Below, in pieces: positions 1 through 7,444 of a stretch of 64,000 nucleotides of DNA. Both the position numbers and the translations under genes were made by a program. The notes under the pieces are model-generated. The model did no database searches and was not told the DNA's origin. It saw only the letters and a list, made by a program, of their open reading frames with translations. Source of the DNA: Ignavibacteria bacterium UBA7675. Its GTDB lineage: Bacteria; Bacteroidota; Ignavibacteria; Kapaibacteriales; UB7675. Within the stretch, counting starts at the first letter, position 1, and every line of letters starts with the position of its first letter. The DNA lies in contig DLHF01000036.1 in assembly GCA_002483085.1 (NCBI GenBank), forward strand, positions 1-64,000, in the 5' to 3' direction.

Positions 1-34
1 CCCGACGGGGCGTCTCTGCACCTGTCCAGCCTTT

Positions 35-502
35 TTATGTAATATCCGCGCCCTTTGTCCAGTCGTAACCAATCGACGGATCATCGTGCGGGATACGGCC
101 TTCATCGGCGGGATTGTAGATGTTCGATGTAATATAGAACAAATGGGCTGGCCCGCTTATGCAGCGGCAGCCGTGCGCTACACCGGGGGGAATTTTCACG
201 ACCTGCGAGGGCTGGTTCTCACCCATCAAGAACTCCATGAGCTGGCCATGCGTCGGGGAGTGTTCGCGCGTGTCGTACAGCGCTACTTTCAGCACGCCAA
301 TGGGCACATACCACCAGTCGACCTGCTGCTTGTGGATATGCCATGCTTTGGCCGACGCTTGGTACATGAGCGAATGGCTCCACTGGCCAAAACCTTCGGA
401 AAAAAAATCATCGGTCGTGCGGATAATCTCGCGAAAGAAACCTCGCTCGTCGCGATGTGTCACTAAATCTTTGAGGACTACGCCTTCTATTGCTGCCATC
501 AT
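35..502 (-). CDS. RmlC-like dTDP-4-dehydrorhamnose 3,5-epimerase family protein
   Basis: This is a 155-residue cupin of the RmlC family, which epimerises C3 and C5 of dTDP-4-keto-6-deoxyglucose or related nucleotide sugars in the cytoplasm for rhamnose and surface glycan synthesis. The visible signature is an early RGFFRE motif, a catalytic-His region AWHIHKQQVDWWYVP, the cupin strand VLKVALYDTRE, the IPPGVAHG turn and a late YNPADEGRIPHDDPSIGYDW segment with the usual tyrosine and NDP-like positions. It is shorter than typical RmlC (about 180), so it may be a relative acting on another sugar. The in-frame codon at 538 is TTG; ATG at 502 follows an AGGGA sequence and is preferred. It is divergent from the sugar epimerase at 761. 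Confidence 0.85.
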   Translation of the reverse strand: MMAAIEGVVLKDLVTHRDERGFFREIIRTTDDFFSEGFGQWSHSLMYQASAKAWHIHKQQVDWWYVPIGVLKVALYDTREHSPTHGQLMEFLMGENQPSQVVKIPPGVAHGCRCISGPAHLFYITSNIYNPADEGRIPHDDPSIGYDWTKGADIT

Positions 503-760
503 CTCGCTGTCCCTGCTGTGTATAATGCTTTTCTGCAACCGTTTTTACCCGATTGTCTAATATTCGCCAATATTATGCGGCGGCGTCCGGTTGCACACCA
601 CGCAGACATCCGCAGTTAGCTCTACCCGCGCTAATTTCGTGCCAAATCTCTGCGGAAGAAGCTCTTCTACCGGCTAATAGGCAAACTGGCACGGTGTATG
701 TGCTTCAACATCAGAGCCGAGGCACCGGGCAGCGGCACAAACGCATCAGTGGGTACATCT

Positions 761-1711
761 ATGAAATACCTTGTTACCGGCGGCGCGGGGTTTATCGGCT
801 CGCACCTTGTGGAAGAACTGCTCCGGCGCGGAGAAACCGTGCGGGTAATCGACAATTTCGCGACGGGCAAGCGGGAAAATCTACAGCCATTTCTCGACAA
901 CATAGAGCTGATCGAAGGCGATATACGCTCCTACCACATTGTGCGCGAAGCTGTAGATGGCGTGGAGACTATTCTGCACCAAGCTGCTCTTCCTTCGGTT
1001 CCCCGCTCGGTACGCGATCCTATTACTTCCAATGAGGTTAATACAGTAGGCACGCTGAACATGCTCCAAGCCGCCAGAGACGCGGGCGTGCGCCGTGTGG
1101 TGTATGCGTCGTCGTCGTCGGTCTATGGCGACAACCCAGAGCTACCCAAGCACGAAGGCATGACTCCCCGCCCTCTCTCGCCCTATGCTGTGTCCAAATT
1201 GGCAGGCGAGAACTACTGCCGCGTGTTTTCCAGCATCTACGGCGTAGAAACCGTAACCCTGCGATATTTTAATGTATTTGGCCCGAGGCAGGACCCCAAC
1301 TCGCAGTATTCGGCAGTGATCCCGAAATTTATTGCACTCATGCAGCGCGGCGAAAGCCCCACAGTACACGGCGACGGCGAGCAATCGCGCGATTTTACCT
1401 TCGTGGCAAATGTCGTGGAGGGCAATCTGCTGGCTGCTACTGTGGATTGCGAGCCCGGCCTTGCGATGAACTGCGCGTGCAACGAGCGCATCACGCTGAA
1501 CGAACTTGTAGAAAGAATAAGCAGCTTGCTCGGTGTGTCGATCAGCCCCGTGTATGCCGAGGGGCGCACCGGCGACATCAGGCACTCGCGCGCCGATATT
1601 TCGCTTATCTCTTCGCATCTTGGCTATCGTCCGTTGGTACGGTTTAGCGAAGGACTGCGCCTGACAGTAGAAGCCTCTCGCGGTGGAAATGCGGCAGCAA
1701 CGAGCATGTAG
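761..1711 (+). CDS. NAD-dependent epimerase/dehydratase (UDP-glucose 4-epimerase-like)
   Basis: This 316-residue extended short-chain dehydrogenase binds NAD through TGGAGFIGSHL at its N-terminus. It carries the YxxxK catalytic pair in SPYAVSKLAGE, the preceding SSSSVYG serine strand and the YFNVFGPRQDP loop typical of GalE, WbpP and Gne enzymes that interconvert UDP-hexoses or UDP-HexNAc. The frame is open from 698, but homology begins exactly at ATG 761, so that start is used. The divergent RmlC-like gene suggests a local role in cell-surface polysaccharide precursor supply. The exact substrate cannot be read from the sequence. Confidence 0.9.
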   Translation: MKYLVTGGAGFIGSHLVEELLRRGETVRVIDNFATGKRENLQPFLDNIELIEGDIRSYHIVREAVDGVETILHQAALPSVPRSVRDPITSNEVNTVGTLNMLQAARDAGVRRVVYASSSSVYGDNPELPKHEGMTPRPLSPYAVSKLAGENYCRVFSSIYGVETVTLRYFNVFGPRQDPNSQYSAVIPKFIALMQRGESPTVHGDGEQSRDFTFVANVVEGNLLAATVDCEPGLAMNCACNERITLNELVERISSLLGVSISPVYAEGRTGDIRHSRADISLISSHLGYRPLVRFSEGLRLTVEASRGGNAAATSM

Positions 1712-1735
1712 AACTTGCCCCAATATTGCCCTGTG

Positions 1736-1810
1736 GCGCTTCGGCCTCCGCCCTCGTATGGCACACGTCCGCGCATCATTCTTATCATAACTTCCCGCCG
1801 CGTGGTTGTT
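1736..1810 (+). repeat. Decayed partial copy of the dispersed intergenic repeat
   Basis: Downstream of the epimerase the sequence GGCGCTTCGGCCTCCGCC resembles the start of the 216-bp repeat, and a following CGTCCGCGCAT(C/T)ATTCTTAT block is shared with the partial copy near 7310. The middle of the repeat is missing. Assignment rests on two short matches only. Confidence 0.4.
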
Positions 1811-1867
1811 CACAGGCTTCTCCGCCTCATGTTCTGCTCCAATTTTCTGCTCGCTTCCCACTATTTT

Positions 1868-1900
1868 TTTGACCAAATTACGAGCGCTTTTATCGTTTTG
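1868..1900 (+). promoter_or_regulatory. Candidate Bacteroidota-type promoter for the M1 peptidase
   Basis: TTTG (1868-1871) is followed after 19 nt by TATCGTTTTG (1891-1900), close to the Bacteroidota consensus TTTG-N19-TAnnTTTG but with one extra base in the -7 element. The start codon lies 20 nt further on at 1921. The match is imperfect. Confidence 0.35.
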
Positions 1901-1920
1901 CAGACAAGAAATGGACGCTT

Positions 1921-4002
1921 ATGAAAACGCTCGTCGCATCGTTCTTCTTCCTGTTGGCGGCCAGCACATGGTGCGTGGCTCAGCTTCCCTCTACATTAGA
2001 TATTAACTGCGAGCACGGCCATCCTGCCTATGTATGCTCGCAGAGCCATCATGCAAATGCGGTGCTGTCCTTGAGCAAGCCTACATCCATCATGCGGCGC
2101 CCATACGATGTACTCTCTTACGATATCGAGTTGGACTGGCGGATAGCGCTCTCGACAACGGCTACAACCGGTGCAGCCCGGCAGTACAAAGGCGTCAATA
2201 CCATGCGCATCCGCATCGACTCGGCAGATATAACAGCAATCGAACTCGACGCCGCAAATCTACAAATCGACCGGATTATACTCGACGACAGCGAAATACC
2301 AACAACGCAACCATCTGCCAAAATATTGACAATCCCTCTCGAAACAGCTCCCACTCCCGGCCAGGAATTGACACTTCGCATTGAGTACATCCACATGAAC
2401 GGACAAAATGCAGGCTTCCATCTCTATGCAAAGGGCTCGCAAAGCGGAGCGGTATTAGAGCGCATAGCCTATACACTTGGCGCACCCGACTACGCACGGT
2501 ACTGGATGCCCTGCAACGACAATGCCTACGACAAGGCGACAGCGCGCATTACGGTTGTCGTGCCACAGGAATACACCGTAGCCTGCAATGGTCTGCCGAG
2601 CACACCCATAGACAATGGTAACGGCTCGTTTACCCATGTATGGAACGACACAGCGCAGATAGCTACATACCTGATGGTTGCCCATGCCTCGATCTACCGG
2701 CACTTCACCGACGAATACCAGCGGCAGGACGGCGAAAAAATCCCCCTGCTGTACTATGTATGGGAAGAAGACTACGAGGGCAATCCATACAATGCAAAAG
2801 AAAAATTCGCTCCGGTTCCCGATATGATGCGGCATTTCTCGGAGCGCTTTGGTGAATATCCATTTTCAAAATATGGAATGGCCGTAGCAATGCCATTCAC
2901 CTACTTTGCAATGGAAAACCAAACCATGACCACGCTCGTGCGGGCAGCTATCAACAACGAGTCGACAATTGCTCACGAGCTATCACACCAGTGGTTGGGC
3001 GACTTCGTTTCGCCAGCTACGTGGAACGACATATGGATGAATGAAGGCGGGGCAACATATGCAGAAGCGCTGTGGGCCGAGCGCACAGGTGTGGAACAAT
3101 ACCGGGAAGCATTAGCCGACAAGCGCGGCAGCTATCTGTCGAATAATGCAGATGGCACCAAGCAACCGCCGTGCTATCGCGACCTCGACAGCAACCCCAT
3201 TGGCAACGACATTTACAACTACGCGACGACCTATGCCAAAGGCGCATGGGTGTACCACATGCTGCGCCAGATCACTGGCGATACTGTGTTTTTCCCAATG
3301 CTTCGCTCCTTTCTGAATCAATACGCATATAGTACAGCAGAAACAGAGAACATGATCGCCTCGTTCGAGCAGTACATCGCAACGAATAATATTGTGCTAC
3401 CCATATCCATACGCACATTTTTCGACGAATGGGTGTATAAAAAGGGGCACCCTGTGTACGAAGCTACAGCCGCAGTAGGCTCCAACGGCGGGCAATTCGC
3501 AGCCACTGTTTTGCTCAAGCAAACACAACCCACGCAAGTGTTTGCCATGCCCGTAGACATTGCGTTTATAGGTGCAAACGATGAGCAGGCTGTGCACACT
3601 ATATTTCTGGACGAACGCGAAAAACAAGAGACCTTCGAGCTACCGTTTCCGCCGGTTTCTATTAAGGTGGATCCCGATTCAAAAATTCTCTGCACTGTAA
3701 AGGCCACCGCTGTTACAGGTGTTGGGGAATCGCAGGAAGAAAATAATACACTCCAGGTCTATCCCAACCCTGCAACTAATGGCATCGTGCAAGTAAGCCT
3801 TGTACTTCCCGCACCTGTCTCTGGCTCCATCGAAGTGTACACGACCATAGGCGAGCGTGTAGCTGTGCTTTTCGAGGGAACGCTCCCCGCAGGTCCATAC
3901 TTAGCAACATGGGACACGAGCAGCTTTCCGACGGGAATGTATGTCGTAAGGCTGAATGCCGGAGCAAAGAGAATTCTTCGCAAAGTGTGTATAGGTAAAT
4001 AG
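1921..4002 (+). CDS. Secreted M1-family aminopeptidase with T9SS C-terminal sorting domain
   Basis: This 693-residue exported zinc aminopeptidase has a signal peptide (about residues 1-20, ending CVAQ) and an M1 N-terminal beta domain. The exopeptidase motif FAMENQ is near residue 331. The zinc site is HELSHQW near 352 with the downstream NEGGATYAE glutamate near 374, the HExxH-(x18)-E arrangement of the family. The last 80 residues (VYPNPATNG onward, ending RKVCIGK) form a type-A T9SS sorting domain, so the enzyme is predicted to be carried across the outer membrane and released or surface-anchored. The role is likely extracellular peptide digestion. It is monocistronic, facing two T9SS genes on the other strand. 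Confidence 0.93.
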   Translation: MKTLVASFFFLLAASTWCVAQLPSTLDINCEHGHPAYVCSQSHHANAVLSLSKPTSIMRRPYDVLSYDIELDWRIALSTTATTGAARQYKGVNTMRIRIDSADITAIELDAANLQIDRIILDDSEIPTTQPSAKILTIPLETAPTPGQELTLRIEYIHMNGQNAGFHLYAKGSQSGAVLERIAYTLGAPDYARYWMPCNDNAYDKATARITVVVPQEYTVACNGLPSTPIDNGNGSFTHVWNDTAQIATYLMVAHASIYRHFTDEYQRQDGEKIPLLYYVWEEDYEGNPYNAKEKFAPVPDMMRHFSERFGEYPFSKYGMAVAMPFTYFAMENQTMTTLVRAAINNESTIAHELSHQWLGDFVSPATWNDIWMNEGGATYAEALWAERTGVEQYREALADKRGSYLSNNADGTKQPPCYRDLDSNPIGNDIYNYATTYAKGAWVYHMLRQITGDTVFFPMLRSFLNQYAYSTAETENMIASFEQYIATNNIVLPISIRTFFDEWVYKKGHPVYEATAAVGSNGGQFAATVLLKQTQPTQVFAMPVDIAFIGANDEQAVHTIFLDEREKQETFELPFPPVSIKVDPDSKILCTVKATAVTGVGESQEENNTLQVYPNPATNGIVQVSLVLPAPVSGSIEVYTTIGERVAVLFEGTLPAGPYLATWDTSSFPTGMYVVRLNAGAKRILRKVCIGK

Positions 4003-4049
4003 CCGAACTCACAGAAAAAACAGCACCTGTGATGGGGCTCTCAACCGGA

Positions 4050-4085
4050 GAGTAGAGGTACTTTAGAACGTTGTGGATGAGTTTG
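4050..4085 (+). repeat. Short element shared with 7089-7124
   Basis: The sequence AGGTACTTTAGAACGTTGTG and the following GATGAGTTTG recur as AGGTATTTTAAGCCGTTGTG plus GATGGGTTTG at 7089. About 30 nt are shared with five or so differences. Both copies lie downstream of or next to T9SS genes. The function is unknown. Confidence 0.4.
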
Positions 4086-4177
4086 GTACAAAGAATCGCT
4101 CGACGTAACTGCGGTTGCAACATTTGTGTAACGAGCAAAATCCGGGGTTCGAGAAGGTGTACAGCTAAGGGAAGGTA

Positions 4178-4217
4178 CAAAAAATGTATGGCGGCACCCC
4201 GTAAGATACCGCCATAC
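4178..4217 (-). terminator. Rho-independent terminator of the 872-residue secreted protein
   Basis: On the minus strand TATGGCGG and CCGCCATA form an 8-bp perfect stem around a 14-nt loop, followed by CATTTTTTG. It lies 29 nt beyond the stop codon of the minus-strand gene ending at 4246. Confidence 0.7.
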
Positions 4218-4245
4218 CACTATACTCCACACTACCTATTCAATA

Positions 4246-6864
4246 TTAGCGAATAACTGTCAGCGGCATCGTGAGCACACCAGCGTCCGAAGAAAGACGC
4301 AGATAATACGTGCCCGCCGATAATTTACCGGTGTCGTAGCTCACAGTGTACCGGCGCGGGTAACGTTGGCCAGAGTCGACAACGTCGATCTTGTGCCCCA
4401 TCGCATCGTAGAGCTCAAGACGCATCGTGGTGACATCACTCACTTCATAGCTAATACTTACCTCGCCAGAAGCCGGATTCGGATGGCTTTCCAGCGTACC
4501 AAACGGCGAAGAAGCAGAAAGTCTGTCGCTGTTGTTTTCTATGGAAGTCGGCAGCGCAGCCGCATGATCGGGCGCCGGAAATGCTGCCATACGGATAATT
4601 CCGCTCTCTATCTTATCTTCCACAGCTTGGCCACTGCTATACTTCACAATATGGACATCTGTAGCACCCACAACTGTTCTTTGCAGTTGGTGCGCGATCT
4701 CCTGAATATTGTCGGACATTGCTCCTTGGTCTTCAGGCGGATCGGCGATATAAAGACCTGTGCCGGATATCCTGGAGGTCAGCGTACCTGGCCCGAAATT
4801 TCTCAGCGTGTAGTCGGCATCAGGTACAATTTCGGGAGACCAAAACACTACATCGAAAGAGCAGAATTCAAGCTGGCCGAAGTAGCTGCTCATGCAATTA
4901 AGATCGAACATATCGCCATTTCCGCTCGAACTGTACTGCGACGCGCACAAACTGGTCAGGCTTACCGGATTGCCTCCGGAATCCTCGACGTGCATGTAAA
5001 CCCGGCGAATAAGGAACGGATAATCGACCCCCACCCAGTGGTTGGCATACACAGGCGAGCCGCAGCACTCGTGATAATAAGCAGCCCCAAGTGCGAGTTC
5101 AAGAAGCATATTACCCGGCGCCGTCGAATAGTTATTATAATGATTGAGCTGCCACACGCCACCGGGATCGCCACCTGTGAACTTCGTCGCCTCTAAATTA
5201 TTGAGCTTTGTGTGGTCGGTGTTTGTAAGACCGTAGGACGGCGGTTCATCGCCCGGAGATGTGGGATGCGGCAACGTGAGGACATTGCCTGTGCTGCGTA
5301 AGTCTTTCCAGCAGAGCGCATGCCAGCCCCACTCCGGAGCCTGTGCCCCAACCGTGGAGCGACACGGCGTGTTAAACCAGTAATCCATTTCCGACATATA
5401 ATTACAGTCCGCCGTTGCCTTGGCTTCCCACTCAACGCCAATCAGAACGTGGTTCTGCAGGTCAAACCCGGTAAGAACTTTAATGCCGATTCTGGGACCT
5501 CCAAAAGAAACGACATTGCGCACGCCGGTTGCTTCTGCATCCAACACAGACAAATAGTACGTCTGTGCTGTCGTACTATTAGCAGTTGTTACATGTGGAA
5601 ATACCGTCGTAAAATCCAATTCAGCAGCTTTTACGTCCTCAATCCCGCCGTCGGTAGCTCCTACCACCACGACTGTTCCAGTCGTTGCAATTGCTATATC
5701 GTGGGCAACATCGCGGCCAAGAGCGCCAATACGCACTCCTCCCAGTACAGCGCTTCCGTCGGCATTAAAGCGTACCACGCAAGCGTCGCCACCACCCATC
5801 GGCTGCCCCTCGATGGGAAGATCGGTGGACTCAGTCAGGCCCGACACATAAATTTGGTCTGCATATTTCCCCACATTCGACACCGCCACTCCATAGGCAA
5901 CATCATCGCCATTGCCCGCCAAGATCGTCGTCGATACAACTTGGCTGGCATCGCCAGTCAAACGTGTAATCATGATATCTGCATTCGAGGCATTGCCGCC
6001 AATGCTCGCTGTGTTGAAGCCGGTGCTCACAGCCACAAGCTCTTGGTTATTGTCCCGCACTGCATCGTAGTCGTGGTAATAAGGGCCAAACGTAACCTTC
6101 ACTGTAATATTGACCGTTGCAGTCGAAGAAACGATTGCTGCAAGATCGAGTGTAGGATTGTCGTTGGCATCCAGAGCAAACGGAACAAATGTTGCTTCTC
6201 CTCCATCGACAGAGACTCGTGCAGCGTGCAGATGCAAAACGCGATTCGGACTCAGCGTCACTTCTATATCGTTGGTTCCCTCGTTGAATGCAATCCCAGT
6301 GGCATAGTCGAACTGCAGCTTAATAGCCTCGGCAGAGGAGCCCGCAGCTACTTCATAATTGGCAATGAGCTGGCGACCGCTGACTTCGAATACCGCCGAC
6401 ACACCTTCGTAGATATCCGAAGCTACGACACTGCCGTAATTAGCGGCGTTTGCAGGCAAATTTGGGCTTCCGCCAAAGTAATGGGTAACGCTCTGCAGGG
6501 CGTTTCCCGCTTGGAAACTCGCATCGGATCCTACATGCGAGATACTAGTAAAGCTGTTGTCCGAACCGTTGTAGCCGCGCAGAGCCAAGCCAATACTGGC
6601 ATTGCGGAAAAAGTAAACGCTGTTACCGGTGGGGCCAGGTGCCATATAACCCACAACATTCGGCAACTGACCATCATTACCTACGATGGGTACTGTAAAC
6701 CCGGAGCCGAGGTTGACGTTCTCGCCCTTGCTGAGTTCTGTAGCATTGGCATGTGTACCTGCTCCAACTACACACGCACTTATGGCGATAGCGGCAAACC
6801 GCGAAAGCAACTGCCGGGTGCCGGGAAGACCATACTTCCTTGTACGTACTGGCTTCTTGTCCAT
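4246..6864 (-). CDS. Large secreted protein with DUF7948/SBBP-like region and T9SS sorting domain
   Basis: This 872-residue exported protein has a long signal sequence (about residues 1-42, ending AGTHANA). Residues about 45-290 resemble the DUF7948-type N-terminal domain (VYFFRNASIGLALRGYNG, GVSAVFEVSGRQLIANYEV). Residues about 300-480 look like SBBP-type propeller repeats. A Cys- and Trp-rich segment (about 480-690) is of unknown fold. The C-terminal 80 residues (SHPNPASGEVSISYEV onward) are a T9SS type-A sorting domain. A strong AAGGAG ribosome-binding site lies 5 nt before ATG at 6864. No enzymatic motif is visible, so a surface or adhesin role is inferred only from architecture. Confidence 0.85.
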   Translation of the reverse strand: MDKKPVRTRKYGLPGTRQLLSRFAAIAISACVVGAGTHANATELSKGENVNLGSGFTVPIVGNDGQLPNVVGYMAPGPTGNSVYFFRNASIGLALRGYNGSDNSFTSISHVGSDASFQAGNALQSVTHYFGGSPNLPANAANYGSVVASDIYEGVSAVFEVSGRQLIANYEVAAGSSAEAIKLQFDYATGIAFNEGTNDIEVTLSPNRVLHLHAARVSVDGGEATFVPFALDANDNPTLDLAAIVSSTATVNITVKVTFGPYYHDYDAVRDNNQELVAVSTGFNTASIGGNASNADIMITRLTGDASQVVSTTILAGNGDDVAYGVAVSNVGKYADQIYVSGLTESTDLPIEGQPMGGGDACVVRFNADGSAVLGGVRIGALGRDVAHDIAIATTGTVVVVGATDGGIEDVKAAELDFTTVFPHVTTANSTTAQTYYLSVLDAEATGVRNVVSFGGPRIGIKVLTGFDLQNHVLIGVEWEAKATADCNYMSEMDYWFNTPCRSTVGAQAPEWGWHALCWKDLRSTGNVLTLPHPTSPGDEPPSYGLTNTDHTKLNNLEATKFTGGDPGGVWQLNHYNNYSTAPGNMLLELALGAAYYHECCGSPVYANHWVGVDYPFLIRRVYMHVEDSGGNPVSLTSLCASQYSSSGNGDMFDLNCMSSYFGQLEFCSFDVVFWSPEIVPDADYTLRNFGPGTLTSRISGTGLYIADPPEDQGAMSDNIQEIAHQLQRTVVGATDVHIVKYSSGQAVEDKIESGIIRMAAFPAPDHAAALPTSIENNSDRLSASSPFGTLESHPNPASGEVSISYEVSDVTTMRLELYDAMGHKIDVVDSGQRYPRRYTVSYDTGKLSAGTYYLRLSSDAGVLTMPLTVIR

Positions 6865-7285
6865 ACGTTCTCCTTGTATTTGCAGGCAATAGCCATCCTC
6901 CCCTATTCCTGTGGGCAGGATAAGGACATACTATTACCGCTCAATGAATAAAATACTTGCTACTGTCGCATACGAAGAAGGGGAGGCTGTACCCCGCGAA
7001 GCCTACTCTAACCAAAACACATGCGCGCTGCTAAACTACTTTTTTGCACGAGCGCAATCAATCAGTGTTTGTCTGATTTTACTATAGGCATAAGGTATTT
7101 TAAGCCGTTGTGGATGGGTTTGCAAAAAAACAGATGGTGCAACCAGCCGCGAGACCATATGCAAGTGCAAATTATATCCCAAATGTGGTAGAGTATGTGG
7201 CAATCCATACACGCCGATGTGCCAGCACCGAGCCTCGGGATGCCTATACACCCTTGCACAAAGCGAATGGCAGCAACGCAGCGGA
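6865..7285. other. Intergenic region without a recognisable gene
   Basis: Between the upstream end of the 872-residue gene and the repeat remnant at 7286 no coding signal is seen. The only recognisable content is the short element at 7089-7124 shared with 4050. The promoter for the minus-strand gene should lie near 6870-6950, but no convincing consensus was found. Confidence 0.5.
7089..7124 (+). repeat. Short element shared with 4050-4085
   Basis: This is the second copy of the roughly 30-nt element (AGGTATTTTAAGCCGTTGTG, then GATGGGTTTG). No hairpin or coding potential is evident, and only two copies were found by eye. Confidence 0.4.
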
Positions 7286-7361
7286 GCATGCAACCGGTGA
7301 CAGCGGCCTCGTCCGCGCATTATTCTTATGATAGCCGCATGCCACAGCGACGCCCGTGCCC
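7286..7361 (+). repeat. Partial copy of the dispersed intergenic repeat
   Basis: CATGCAACCGGTGACAGCG (7288-7306) and GCGACGCCCGTGCC (7347-7360) match the 3' third of the 216-bp repeat seen whole at 45041 and 49609. The middle is diverged. Confidence 0.65.
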
Positions 7362-7374
7362 ATTATTTTCAGCA

Positions 7375-7409
7375 ATAAAAAAGGCGACCACAGTTTCCTG
7401 CAGCCGCCC
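7375..7409 (-). terminator. Rho-independent terminator of the M36-like peptidase
   Basis: On the minus strand GGCGGCTGCAG, a GAAA loop and CTGTGGTCGCC form an 11-bp hairpin with three G-U pairs, followed by TTTTTTATT. It lies about 35 nt past the stop of the gene ending at 7445. Confidence 0.8.
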
Positions 7410-7444
7410 AACATCACGAGCCTGAGTTTATTACCGCACGATCA

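Noticed and set aside
5320..6951. Long plus-strand open frame antisense to the 872-residue secreted gene
   Set aside because: It lies opposite a convincing secreted protein with signal peptide and T9SS domain and its product has no recognisable features.
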